A stretch of DNA of 64,000 bases, from NCBI RefSeq assembly GCF_003076275.1, contig NZ_CP029064.1, positions 3,700,001-3,764,000 of the forward strand, in the 5' to 3' direction. Shown in pieces: positions 27,017 through 34,149 of this stretch (position 1 is its first letter; the number at the start of each line of letters is the position of its first letter). A model generated the notes under the pieces. That model searched no databases and had not been told where the DNA came from. It saw only the letters and a list, made by a program, of their open reading frames with translations. The DNA comes from Microbulbifer sp. A4B17. Lineage in GTDB: Bacteria > Pseudomonadota > Gammaproteobacteria > Pseudomonadales > Cellvibrionaceae. The position numbers were made by a program, and so were the translations under genes.

Positions 27017-27631
27017 GTGTATGGCACGAAGCTCATTTACCAAGCCTTTATATTCCTTGCCAACCAGGCCAAGGTTTTGATGAAAACGAAAACCTGATTT
27101 TTTTATTTGAGCAGCGTCGAATGCTTGAGCGGCATGATTAGCTGCCTGCTCGTTTTCACCGCTTTCAGCGGAAATGATTGCCTTTGCAGCATGCCACCGA
27201 AAATGATCGACAGGAAACATTAATCGCTCCTGATGCTCATCTAGGACTTCGTTGGCAGACTGATATAAGTTAGTAAGTTTCTTCTCTACGATGAGCAGTG
27301 GATAGAGAATATATGCATCGGTTTTTAGATGTGGAAAAGCCGATTCTCGCTCTAATGCCTTGCCATAAAAATTGATTGCACTTTCGATATCATATTTGGC
27401 GATATATGCGGTTGCCATATCACAGTATGCCTGAGCATGATTGAAGTCATCGCTTAGCTCGAAGTATTGTTCTAGTAGTGAAAGTGCAACATCTGGCTCT
27501 GTACTGGCAATGGTACAAGCCTGGATTCGCAAATATTGTTCTTTTCGGCGAGCACGCTTAAGCTTCTCGAAGAATTTGCTTTCAATTTCTTCGCTCCACT
27601 CTTCGTTCCTATACCATTCTTGGCTACTCAC
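27011..27631 (-). CDS. Cassette 9: TPR-like protein
   Basis: 206 residues, all helical, with tetratricopeptide-like repeats (DFNHAQAYCDMATAYIAKYDIESAINFYGKALE around residues 78-110, then a second region HFRWHAAKAIISAESGENEQAANHAAQAFDAA around 143-173). This implies a protein-protein interaction role. Partner unknown. The start is GTG at 27631 with AAAGGAAG upstream. The stop codon is in the attC. Confidence 0.75.
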   Translation of the reverse strand: MSSQEWYRNEEWSEEIESKFFEKLKRARRKEQYLRIQACTIASTEPDVALSLLEQYFELSDDFNHAQAYCDMATAYIAKYDIESAINFYGKALERESAFPHLKTDAYILYPLLIVEKKLTNLYQSANEVLDEHQERLMFPVDHFRWHAAKAIISAESGENEQAANHAAQAFDAAQIKKSGFRFHQNLGLVGKEYKGLVNELRAIHA

Positions 27632-27648
27632 TCAGTGCTTCCTTTACG

Positions 27649-27700
27649 CATAACGCCGGCCTCAACTGCCGGAGGTCAGGTTGCAGGCCCTTGTTATACG
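27649..27700 (-). other. attC site of cassette 8
   Basis: The shortest site, about 52 bp. It begins GCATAACGCCGGCCTCAAC and ends TTGCAGGCCCTTGTTATACG, with GCCGG / CCGGAGG pairing. Confidence 0.87.
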
Positions 27701-28083
27701 AATTCTGGATTAGAATCCGCATTAATGTAACCCCATACCCTATAGTATTTACCTTCAATAGAGTAAGGAATATTAAACTTATGGAGTACTTCAAGTATTC
27801 CACTACTTATATCAATATCCTTGTCAGATACTAAACGACCTCTGAATTCATGTTCATATGGGTCGAAATCTATCCATTCTATCGCGACGGAATAATCAAA
27901 AAGTTCATTCCACCACACCTTGCTAAAACCAAGTATTTTATCTTCGTATATCAGCTTATATCTCACTTCTGGAGATGCATCACCTTGGTCAGCGAACAAT
28001 GAACACAACTCTCTCCACTTAGTCTTGTTCATTATAGAAACAAGCTGTCTTTGATCTATGACTTTAGAAAGGACTTCGTTCAT
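27694..28083 (-). CDS. Cassette 8: DUF6678-like protein
   Basis: About 129 residues from the ATG at 28083 (MNEVLSKVIDQRQLVSIMNK). The order KWRELCSLF, PEVRYKLIYEDKI, SVAIEWIDFDP, FRGRLVSDKDIDISSGILEVLHKFNIPYSIEGKYYRVWGYI matches my memory of the DUF6678 family, which is often found in bacterial accessory regions. No function is known. The stop codon lies in the attC. An upstream extension to 28110 would run into attC 7. Confidence 0.7.
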   Translation of the reverse strand: MNEVLSKVIDQRQLVSIMNKTKWRELCSLFADQGDASPEVRYKLIYEDKILGFSKVWWNELFDYSVAIEWIDFDPYEHEFRGRLVSDKDIDISSGILEVLHKFNIPYSIEGKYYRVWGYINADSNPEFV

Positions 28084-28093
28084 TGAAAACTCG

Positions 28094-28150
28094 TATAGCG
28101 CCCAAAGCAAGCGCGCGTTTACGCGTCGCCTTGCCTTTTCTTGTTAAAAG
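28094..28150 (-). other. attC site of cassette 7 with an altered core
   Basis: It begins CGTATAGCGCCCAAAGC and ends CCTTTTCTTGTTAAAAGG. AAGGC / GCCTT-type arms pair around GCGCGTTTACGCGTC. Where all other intact sites have AAC, this one has AGC, so the crossover triplet reads GCT instead of GTT on the cassette strand. Confidence 0.8.
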
Positions 28151-28493
28151 GCCCGAACTTGCTGGCGGCACGAGCCATAATTTGTAGGCATAGAATACCC
28201 AGTAAACCTACCGGATAAATAATATACCAACCCATAAAAACCCCTGCCTTAACAATGACAAGCGAAGAGACAACATCCCAGGCAAACAACCCAAGGAGGC
28301 CGGCCACTAGCCAGATTATATAGGTGGGCAAATCACTTGGTCTTTTTTCTGCTACGACAGTGCCTAGAAAAAATGCCACAAAAAAACAAGCGATGTTGAC
28401 CGCATGAACTTTTGCTGGAGCGTCGCTAAGGAACAATGACCCTAGGGACAAAACTACAAAGAACAGGAAACTTGTGATTATGGTTAGATTCAT
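28119..28493 (-). CDS. Cassette 7: membrane protein
   Basis: 124 residues with four probable transmembrane helices (about 5-22, 30-47, 57-75, 83-108). No family recognised. The final KKRQGDA is encoded within the attC arm and the stop is inside the site. Starts at ATG 28493, directly after the core of the preceding attC. Confidence 0.72.
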   Translation of the reverse strand: MNLTIITSFLFFVVLSLGSLFLSDAPAKVHAVNIACFFVAFFLGTVVAEKRPSDLPTYIIWLVAGLLGLFAWDVVSSLVIVKAGVFMGWYIIYPVGLLGILCLQIMARAASKFGPFNKKRQGDA

Positions 28494-28498
28494 TTTGC

Positions 28499-28560
28499 CT
28501 TTTAACGCCTAAAGCACCGAGCGCACGCCTGTACGTCCGGTGCCTTTACTTGTTATAGGG
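28499..28560 (-). other. attC site of cassette 6
   Basis: It begins CTTTTAACGCCTAAAGCACC and ends GGTGCCTTTACTTGTTATAG. AAAGCACCG / CGGTGCCTTT arms pair well. It encodes the last residues of cassette 6. Confidence 0.88.
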
Positions 28561-28910
28561 ATCACGCTACACAGGTTGTTTATACAACTTGCTTCTGACT
28601 CACATAAAGGCAACATAACGTCATTTTCCGCATCACAGTTTCCAATTAATGCACACGGATAAAAGTGCTTGCCCTGCCATATTTCTTGGTAGCGTGGATA
28701 ATTTTTCTTTGAGATAGAATAGTTACACTCATACGGGTCATAGCTCGTATACACAAGCCTGCAATCGTGTTTCGTATTACACTGCTGCTCGTGCGCAGGA
28801 AATTCTTCGACCACACTAATCTCACCTTGCAGTAGCGAAGACGACGAGACTAGATACACAAGCGGCACAAGCAGGCTAACAGCGCCTAATATGACAATGT
28901 TCTTCGACAC
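28509..28910 (-). CDS. Cassette 6: membrane-anchored or secreted cysteine-rich protein
   Basis: 133 residues. The N-terminal hydrophobic stretch (IVILGAVSLLVPLVYLVSSSSLL) is a signal anchor. The rest is extracytoplasmic with seven cysteines (QQCNTKHDC, YECNY, YPCALIGNC, LCESEASCINNLC), suggesting disulfides. The start is GTG at 28910. The tail GTGRTGVRSVL is encoded by the attC. Function unknown. Confidence 0.7.
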   Translation of the reverse strand: MSKNIVILGAVSLLVPLVYLVSSSSLLQGEISVVEEFPAHEQQCNTKHDCRLVYTSYDPYECNYSISKKNYPRYQEIWQGKHFYPCALIGNCDAENDVMLPLCESEASCINNLCSVIPITSKGTGRTGVRSVL

Positions 28911-28918
28911 CTTTAAGC

Positions 28919-29042
28919 CCTATAACGCCCAGCGCAGGCTCAGCCAACGCGGAGCGCCTTTTGTGTTAATGTTTAAGCGACAGCGAGTAACACAAAAGGC
29001 GCGTAGTGTTGGCTGTCGCTCTGCCGCTGTTTGTTAAGTGGA
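28919..29042 (-). other. attC site of cassette 5 (long)
   Basis: About 124 bp, starting CCTATAACGCCCAGCGCAGG and ending GCCGCTGTTTGTTAAGTGG. The arms CGCCTTTTGTGTTA and TAACACAAAAGGCG form a 14-bp perfect inverted repeat, with CAGCCAAC / GTTGGCTG outside it. Confidence 0.88.
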
Positions 29043-29048
29043 ATTACG

Positions 29049-29537
29049 CTAGGTAACCTTGGCCATGAGATGGACATCCGCGTACTCCCCGCCTCTGAAG
29101 GCGTAGGCCTTAGCAGTCCCCTCTATTTTAAAACCGAACTTCTCATACAGACCTATTGCATGCTCATTGTCGGTATAAACTTCTAACTCAATGCGGCGAA
29201 TTGCCAGCCAGTTTATGGCTAGGTTTAACATAGCCTCAAGAAGACTAGAACCAACACCGATTTTCTGATGCTCCTCACATACCGCCATACCCATATTCGA
29301 GACATGTTTCCTTCGCGGGTTGGCAAACACCTCCATTCCTATTTGGCCAACCACTTTTCCATCTACGACCGCAACTAAGCTGTAGAAATTTTCGGGTACA
29401 TTTCCAAGAAATTTTTCCCACTTATCAAGTGATGGATAAGGCAACTGCAGTGTTCCCGCATAGCATGATGATTGAGCATAAATATCTCGAATTTCCGGAA
29501 TATCTTCTTTCTTGCTATGCCTGATTTCAACGCTCAT
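29049..29537 (-). CDS. Cassette 5: GNAT N-acetyltransferase of the YhhY type
   Basis: 162 residues resembling E. coli YhhY (amino-acid N-acetyltransferase) along the whole length: SVEIRHSKKEDIPEIRDIYA, YAGTLQLPYPS, NPRRKHVSNMGMAV, IELEVYTDNEHAIGLYEKFGF and FRGGEYADVHLMAKV. The acetyl-CoA site is in CEEHQKIGVGSSLLEAML. It may acetylate an amino acid, small amine or toxin. It is one of the few recognisable metabolic-type genes in the array. Confidence 0.85.
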   Translation of the reverse strand: MSVEIRHSKKEDIPEIRDIYAQSSCYAGTLQLPYPSLDKWEKFLGNVPENFYSLVAVVDGKVVGQIGMEVFANPRRKHVSNMGMAVCEEHQKIGVGSSLLEAMLNLAINWLAIRRIELEVYTDNEHAIGLYEKFGFKIEGTAKAYAFRGGEYADVHLMAKVT

Positions 29538-29554
29538 AGTTTATTTCTCGGGAC

Positions 29555-29612
29555 ACTTAACGCCGCAATCAGCGCGGCTGCACAGCAGTCCGCTGCATTG
29601 CCTGGTTATATT
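29555..29612 (-). other. attC site of cassette 4
   Basis: It begins CACTTAACGCCGCAATCAGC and ends GCATTGCCTGGTTATATTCC. GCAATCAGCGCGG and CCGCTGCATTGC pair. The TAA of cassette 4 overlaps the right core. Confidence 0.88.
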
Positions 29613-29962
29613 CCATTCTCACCGTACTGGCTAAATTTCTCAAACCAGCCGTCCTCAGTATAAATTTCACCGTTCAATCCATCAGATAGTTCAGCTACGT
29701 TTTCATTGTCTATTAACACTGCGATGTCTTCTTTTTCTTCTTCAATAGCGAAAAGAAGATTGTGTACCCCGCTATCTATGCAGTTAGTTAGAACTTTTCG
29801 GATAACTGCTTTCTGCTCATCGGAGAACCCATCAAGCTCCTTGATAAGTTCTTGAGTACTTGGAGATTTGAGACTACCAGATTCTAGAGCCAAATATCGT
29901 TCCAATGAAGAATCTCTTAAATCCTGCGCAATGATCTTGCCGAGCTTATCTAAGTTGTTCAT
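29606..29962 (-). CDS. Cassette 4: small acidic cytoplasmic protein
   Basis: 118 residues from the ATG at 29962 (MNNLDKLGKIIAQDLRDSSL), helical and acidic, with no signal or membrane segment. Distinct segments are ELDGFSDEQKAVIRKVLTNCIDSGVHNLLFAIEEEKEDI and a closing YTEDGWFEKFSQYGENGI. Compact acidic proteins like this can be immunity or inhibitor proteins, but nothing here shows it. An extension to 30061 would lie inside attC 3. Confidence 0.7.
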   Translation of the reverse strand: MNNLDKLGKIIAQDLRDSSLERYLALESGSLKSPSTQELIKELDGFSDEQKAVIRKVLTNCIDSGVHNLLFAIEEEKEDIAVLIDNENVAELSDGLNGEIYTEDGWFEKFSQYGENGI

Positions 29963-29976
29963 CGTTCTCTCAAAGG

Positions 29977-30122
29977 AATATAACGCCCACAGCAGGGGCG
30001 GCTTACCTTGTGCGCGTTTTGCGCAAAACTGGGAGCGTAGCGACCTGCGCAAAAGGTGCACAAGGTAAGACGTCCCGCGGAGGCCCGAAGGGCCGGAGCA
30101 TATTGCCTGTGTTTGTTAGCTG
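29977..30122 (-). other. attC site of cassette 3 (longest)
   Basis: About 146 bp. It begins AATATAACGCCCACAGCAGG and ends TTGCCTGTGTTTGTTAGCTG. Nested inverted repeats include CTTACCTTGTGC / GCACAAGGTAAG and GGCCC / GGGCC. Confidence 0.87.
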
Positions 30123-30428
30123 CTACCTCACAAAGGCATATATACCCTTGAAGCTCGGGGCTGTTAAAACCTCTGACATACGAACTGACTCAGGGTCTGC
30201 TTGTAGCCTTGCCCGCAGTTTTCTTAGCTTTACAATTCCACGGATAGCCTGGATCAGAATTAGGCCCGAGAAAACGAGCAATATCGTATCGTAACCAATC
30301 CCACCAAGTATTGTGGAAGCGAGAGAACCAAGAAACAACACTCCCATCAGGGATGAAGTGATCCAGCAGCTCACTAAATTCGGCCCAATTTCTTCGTATA
30401 TTTCCGACGCTGTATATTTTCTTCTCAT
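30123..30428 (-). CDS. Cassette 3: small membrane protein
   Basis: 101 residues from the ATG at 30428 (MRRKYTASEIYEEIGPNLVS). Two hydrophobic helices (WITSSLMGVLFLGSLASTIL and TILLVFSGLILIQAIRGIV) are followed by a basic cytoplasmic-type tail (KLRKLRARLQADPESVRM). Family unknown. A GTG five codons upstream is possible. Confidence 0.68.
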   Translation of the reverse strand: MRRKYTASEIYEEIGPNLVSCWITSSLMGVLFLGSLASTILGGIGYDTILLVFSGLILIQAIRGIVKLRKLRARLQADPESVRMSEVLTAPSFKGIYAFVR

Positions 30429-30442
30429 AATTCTCTTTACCA

Positions 30443-30533
30443 CAGCTAACGCCCCGCACAGGGGCAGACAAATAAGCGTAGCGTTTTGGCTGTCCCAGCG
30501 ACCAAAGAGAGCGATTGCTGCGGCTTGTTATAA
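30443..30533 (-). other. attC site of cassette 2
   Basis: It begins CAGCTAACGCCCCGCACAGG and ends GCTGCGGCTTGTTATAAATC, with GGGGCAG / CTGTCCC-type arms. The TAA of cassette 2 is in the right core. Confidence 0.86.
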
Positions 30534-30875
30534 ATCATTTGTAGAAATTGTAGCACCACAATGTATGCAACCTACCCTACCTGAAAACCAGTGGAATACA
30601 ACAGACGACCAGCTTTTGTGTATAGAGGCAGGATGAACCCCATGCGTACCCTGAATGGTTAAACACTTGTTGCAAATCGGGCAACGCACCCAAAACGCCA
30701 ATACGAAATGAATAATTGCAAACAAGAAAAAACCGCCAAAGATCAAATAGTAGATGGGCATCTCATAAGTAACATCGAAGTAACCAAGAACAAAGGATGC
30801 AATCATACCCCCAAGAAACAACCAAGCAATATATGTGGCTATTGCATTCAGCTTTCCGAGCACAAAAATCTCCAA
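30528..30875 (-). CDS. Cassette 2: membrane protein with a C-terminal zinc-ribbon-like domain
   Basis: 115 residues. Two transmembrane helices at about 11-33 and 39-63 are followed by a cytoplasmic domain with two CxxC knuckles, CPICNKC (about residue 65) and CIHCGAT (near the end), spaced like a zinc ribbon. Function unknown. Starts at ATG 30875 immediately after attC 1 and stops inside attC 2. Confidence 0.74.
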   Translation of the reverse strand: MEIFVLGKLNAIATYIAWLFLGGMIASFVLGYFDVTYEMPIYYLIFGGFFLFAIIHFVLAFWVRCPICNKCLTIQGTHGVHPASIHKSWSSVVFHWFSGRVGCIHCGATISTNDL

Positions 30876-30878
30876 GAT

Positions 30879-30968
30879 TTATAACGCCTGCATCAGCGGC
30901 CGGAGCAAGCCACGCTTGCGGAGGTCCAGCCCAGCGCAGCTGGGCTATGCTGCATGCATTTGTTATGT
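30879..30968 (-). other. attC site of cassette 1
   Basis: It begins TTTATAACGCCTGCATCAGC and ends CTGCATGCATTTGTTATGTA. GCCCAGC / GCTGGGC and TGCATCAGCG / CTGCATGCA arms pair. The TAA of cassette 1 is in the right core. Confidence 0.88.
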
Positions 30969-31430
30969 ATTTTTCCCGATTAACCTTCTGAAATAGCCTG
31001 CGACATATTCTTTGTAAATTTCGGGCGACTTTTCTTCTGCTTTGATACCAGACTTTAGGGCTAACTCGATGAACTCTCTTAGCTGCGGCAAATGATCAAG
31101 CCTTCCCTGCCTCAAACATTCCTGAATATTGAGAATCATATCCGTTTTTACTTCTGGATAGCCACCTTGGTCCCAAGCTTGCAGAATATAGCAAGCCATT
31201 TTTATCGCAGCCCCCTCATGAAGTAAATTTATGTCCAACCCTTCGCCACCAATAGATTCTGCTGTGCAATCTACATACGAAAACGGATCGAATTTCCCAT
31301 CCTCTGTACCGAAATCGCTAAACAGGCAGCGATAATCGACGCACACATAATACATGTACAAGATATCTTTGATTGCCTCTTCAGCAAGGCAATACTTTTC
31401 AAATTCCTGCTCTTCCAATTCTTGATTCAT
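30963..31430 (-). CDS. Cassette 1: hypothetical protein, first gene after attI
   Basis: 155 residues, helical and acidic (MNQELEEQEFEKYCLAEEAI), with several cysteines in VCVDYRCLFSDFG and YVDCTAESIGG. No signal peptide. No family is recognised. Being closest to the cassette promoter, it should be the best expressed gene of the array, and in integrons the first cassette is usually the most recently acquired. Confidence 0.72.
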   Translation of the reverse strand: MNQELEEQEFEKYCLAEEAIKDILYMYYVCVDYRCLFSDFGTEDGKFDPFSYVDCTAESIGGEGLDINLLHEGAAIKMACYILQAWDQGGYPEVKTDMILNIQECLRQGRLDHLPQLREFIELALKSGIKAEEKSPEIYKEYVAGYFRRLIGKNT

Positions 31431-31434
31431 TTCT

Positions 31435-31465
31435 CAAGTGCGACCACATAACAGTTAATTCAAAA
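31435..31465 (-). other. Probable attI site
   Basis: CACATAACAGTTAATTC (31446-31462) lies directly upstream of the first cassette, where attI must be. On the cassette strand it contains GTTATG, the same GTT core as the attC sites. The exact extent of attI cannot be read by eye. Confidence 0.6.
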
Positions 31466-31486
31466 GAAGCGTCTTCATATCACCCT

Positions 31487-31514
31487 TCTATATAATTCTA
31501 CTCACTTCTTTCAA
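31487..31514 (-). promoter_or_regulatory. Candidate cassette promoter Pc
   Basis: On the minus strand TTGAAA (31514-31509) is followed after 16 bp by TATAGA (31492-31487), pointing toward attI and the first cassette. It lies 25-50 bp from attI, as known for Pc of other chromosomal integrons. Not tested, and other AT-rich boxes are nearby. Confidence 0.42.
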
Positions 31515-31571
31515 GACAATCTCAAAAACCCAATAATATCAAAAATTTATGACCTTTGACATAATTCTCAA

Positions 31572-31613
31572 CAGGTAGATATATAGCAGGCGCTATATAT
31601 CTACCTGCTTTTT
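31572..31613 (+). terminator. Perfect 16-bp hairpin between attI and the intI promoter
   Basis: CAGGTAGATATATAGC and GCTATATATCTACCTG form a perfect 16-bp stem with a 4-base loop (AGGC), followed by CTTTTT on the plus strand. As a terminator it would stop transcription coming from the array side toward intI. Confidence 0.82.
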
Positions 31614-31703
31614 CTGCTCTTTATAACATTACCAAACCTATAAAAATCAAAGAGATAGACCCTCACCCCCAGAAATAGGAGAAGCTTCTCTTGAATTCTG
31701 ATA

Positions 31704-31745
31704 TTGACAGCAGGACAAAAGAGCAAATACTGTATATAAAAACAG
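31704..31745 (+). promoter_or_regulatory. intI promoter with overlapping LexA box
   Basis: TTGACA (31704-31709), 18-bp spacer, TACTGT (31728-31733). CTGTATATAAAAACAG at 31730-31745 is a near-consensus LexA operator overlapping the -10 and ends 15 bp before the ATG. This matches the known SOS control of integron integrases in Vibrio and class 1 integrons. Confidence 0.85.
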
Positions 31746-31760
31746 TTTAAGGGCAATATC

Positions 31761-32840
31761 ATGGACGACATTCGCCATAAAATCCCAGGTAAGCCTGAAC
31801 GCTTTATGGACAATCTGCGATTTCATATTCGAAAGCAAGGACTATCGTACCGAACAGAGCAAACTTACACGCACTGGGTTAAACGTTTCATTCATTTCAA
31901 TAAAAAGAAGCACCCTGCTGATATGGGAGCTGTTGAGATTGAGACGTTTCTCTCTCACCTTGCAGTTCAGGGTCTTTGCTCCGCAAATACACAGCGAATA
32001 GCTCTGAACGCTTTGATATATCTGTACAAGAGATTCTTAGGTAGAGATATTCAGGCATTGGACTTTAAACTGGCAAAACAACAAAAGTACCTGCCTGTGG
32101 TTTATAGCCGTAGAGAAATATCAGCAATTTTGGATCATCTTGAAGGCACTTACAGATTACAGGTTGAACTAATGTACGGTAGCGGCCTTCGCAGTGCCGA
32201 ACTGCTTTCTTTACGTATAAAGGATATAGACTTCGACAGCAATAATATTTTTGTTCGAGGTGGTAAGGGGGATAAAGATCGCACTACGATATTACCTAAT
32301 GGGTTAATTGTGCAGTTACATAGGCAGGTGGAGACTGTTTCCCTATTACACCAACAAGATCTTTTGGCTGGTTTTGGTTCGGTTTATTTACCTAACGCCT
32401 TGGAAAGAAAGTATCCAAGTGCAAGCCGACAACTCGCTTGGCAATACCTTTTCCCTTCCAGCACCATCGGCCAATGTCCTCGCTCCGGTGAAAACAGAAG
32501 GCATCATATGCACGCAACAACTTTAGCGCGCCAGGTTTGTATAGCTGTCAAGCTAGCGAGAGTCAACAAACCGGCTCGTTGCCATGCATTTCGCCATAGT
32601 TTTGCGACTCACTTGCTCGAAGCGGGTTATGACTTGCGTACGATTCAGGAGCTGCTAGGGCATTCGGATGTTAGTACTACTGAAATTTATACCCATGTCG
32701 TAAATCGGGGAAATAAAGGCGTTTTAAGCCCCTCAGATCAACTGCGCAACATTAATAAAATTGAGCAGACTGAAGCTAACTATTTTTTGGGGAGCAAGGT
32801 AGGTGAAGTTCAGGAGCTTAGCTTATTGGCTGCATCTTAG
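31761..32840 (+). CDS. intI: Integron integrase IntI
   Basis: A tyrosine recombinase that inserts and excises cassettes at attI and attC. It has 359 residues. The SAM-like N-terminal domain (about 15-100) has YRTEQTYTHWVKRFIHF. The catalytic residues are Arg144 (GSGLRSAELL), His275-x-x-Arg278 (HAFRH), His301 (LGHSD) and Tyr310 (TEIYTHV). The integron-specific insert between the Arg and His boxes is present (LERKYPSASRQLAWQYLFPSS, about 208-228), which separates IntI from XerC/D. It is intact, transcribed away from the array, and preceded by a LexA box. Confidence 0.96.
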   Translation: MDDIRHKIPGKPERFMDNLRFHIRKQGLSYRTEQTYTHWVKRFIHFNKKKHPADMGAVEIETFLSHLAVQGLCSANTQRIALNALIYLYKRFLGRDIQALDFKLAKQQKYLPVVYSRREISAILDHLEGTYRLQVELMYGSGLRSAELLSLRIKDIDFDSNNIFVRGGKGDKDRTTILPNGLIVQLHRQVETVSLLHQQDLLAGFGSVYLPNALERKYPSASRQLAWQYLFPSSTIGQCPRSGENRRHHMHATTLARQVCIAVKLARVNKPARCHAFRHSFATHLLEAGYDLRTIQELLGHSDVSTTEIYTHVVNRGNKGVLSPSDQLRNINKIEQTEANYFLGSKVGEVQELSLLAAS

Positions 32841-32899
32841 CAGCGAGGAGATCGGATACCGGCTTTCGCCGGTACCGCAATAGGAAAAGGCCGATCGAA

Positions 32900-33976
32900 T
32901 TATCCCGGTGTTACATCGCCGTTTTGCGCGCGGTGGCGCAGTGCGTGATCGATCAGAACCAGGGCCATCATGGCTTCGGCGATAGGCGTTGCTCGAATAC
33001 CAACACAGGGGTCGTGGCGGCCTTTAGTAACGACTTCAATGGGATTGCCGGAGCGGTCAACGCTGCGGCCGGGAATACGCAAACTGGAAGTCGGCTTCAG
33101 GGCGATATGGGCAATGATATCCTGGCCACTAGAAATACCACCCAACACACCACCGGCATTATTCGACAGGAACCCTTCTTCCGGAGTGATTTCATCTCGG
33201 TGCTCAGTGCCCTTCTGCTCCACGCTGTCAAAGCCAGCTCCAATTTCCACGCCTTTTACCGCGTTAATACTCATTAAGCCGTGGGCCAGATCTGCATCCA
33301 GGCGATCAAAAATAGGTTCACCCAGTCCAGCAGGAACGCCGCTGGCGTGTACTGAGATACGCGCTCCGATGGAGTTCCCCTCTTTGATAAGCTCCTGCAT
33401 ATAGGTCTCCATTTCGGGGACCCGATCGGCATCCGGGCAAAAGAAGGGGTTTTGCTCTACCTGATCCCAATCCAGTTTTTGTACTTTAATCGGGCCCAAT
33501 TGTGAGAGATAACCGCGCACTTCAATGCCGTATTTTTGTTTTAGCCATTTTTTGGCGATGGCTCCGGCGGCAACCCGCATGGCAGTCTCACGGGCGGAAG
33601 AGCGACCGCCCCCACGGTAGTCGCGAATGCCGTATTTTTGCCAATAGGTGAAATCGGCATGGGCTGGCCTTACCTGTTCAGCGATATTGCTGTAGTCCTT
33701 GGAGCGCTGGTCGGTATTTTCAATCAACAGGCCAATAGGCGTGCCGGTGGTTTTTCCCTCGAAAACACCGGAAAGGATTTTTACCTGGTCGGGCTCACGG
33801 CGCTGGGTGGTATAGCGGGAAGTGCCCGGCTTGCGGCGGTCCAGCTCTCGCTGAATTTCTTCTTCACTGATCTCCAGACCCGGAGGGCATCCATCGACGA
33901 TACAGCCGAGCGCGGGGCCGTGACTTTCGCCAAAGGTGGTGACACAAAACAGCTTGCCAAAGGTATTGCCCGACAT
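32900..33976 (-). CDS. aroC: Chorismate synthase
   Basis: It converts EPSP to chorismate, the last step of the shikimate pathway, using reduced FMN. It has 358 residues with the signatures [18 protein letters not shown] near the N-terminus, [21 protein letters not shown] in the middle and SGRHDP-like [20 protein letters not shown] near the end. It is convergent with intI. prmB lies upstream on the same strand after 173 bp with terminator-like hairpins between. Confidence 0.97.
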   Translation of the reverse strand: MSGNTFGKLFCVTTFGESHGPALGCIVDGCPPGLEISEEEIQRELDRRKPGTSRYTTQRREPDQVKILSGVFEGKTTGTPIGLLIENTDQRSKDYSNIAEQVRPAHADFTYWQKYGIRDYRGGGRSSARETAMRVAAGAIAKKWLKQKYGIEVRGYLSQLGPIKVQKLDWDQVEQNPFFCPDADRVPEMETYMQELIKEGNSIGARISVHASGVPAGLGEPIFDRLDADLAHGLMSINAVKGVEIGAGFDSVEQKGTEHRDEITPEEGFLSNNAGGVLGGISSGQDIIAHIALKPTSSLRIPGRSVDRSGNPIEVVTKGRHDPCVGIRATPIAEAMMALVLIDHALRHRAQNGDVTPG

Positions 33977-34073
33977 AGACGACTTTTCCAGCTAGTAGGT
34001 GGTAAAACAGGATGGCCCATAATAGGGGCGCGCATTATAAATGATCTGCCCGCCCCAGTGCGCAGACTGGGGC

Positions 34074-34108
34074 AAAAAGCACAAGTGTCCGCAGAACCGG
34101 GCTTGTGC
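34074..34108 (-). terminator. Terminator between prmB and aroC
   Basis: On the minus strand GCACAAG (34108-34102) pairs with CTTGTGC (34085-34079) and is followed by TTTTT. A second perfect hairpin, CCCGGCAA / TTGCCGGG at 34115-34136, lies just after the prmB stop. Together they suggest partial or full termination after prmB. Confidence 0.68.
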
Positions 34109-34149
34109 CCATAACCCGGCAACCGAGATTGCCGGGGAGGCAAAAGGAA

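Larger units (their letters stand above)
22310..32840. mobile_element. Sedentary chromosomal integron: intI, attI and about 15 cassettes
   Basis: An intact integron integrase gene (plus strand, 31761-32840) is next to a left-facing array of genes on the minus strand. Each gene is followed by a hairpin-forming site that reads TAACGCC at one end and GTTATA or GTTAA at the other. I count 15 cassettes between attI (about 31450) and the degenerate last attC (about 22310). Site lengths run from about 52 to about 146 bp. Cassettes are numbered here from attI. The left edge is uncertain. Confidence 0.93.

Noticed and set aside
30001-30122. Nested inverted repeats considered as a separate MITE
   Set aside because: They lie inside the boundaries of a normal attC core pair and pair as attC arms, so no extra element is needed.
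22310-31000. The repeated hairpins considered as a CRISPR array
   Set aside because: Repeats differ in length and sequence, are 250-1000 bp apart and separate protein genes, and no cas genes are present. They fit attC sites.
32856-32876. Hairpin TACCGGC / GCCGGTA after intI
   Set aside because: Seven-bp stem without a T-run on either strand; too weak to call a terminator for intI or aroC.
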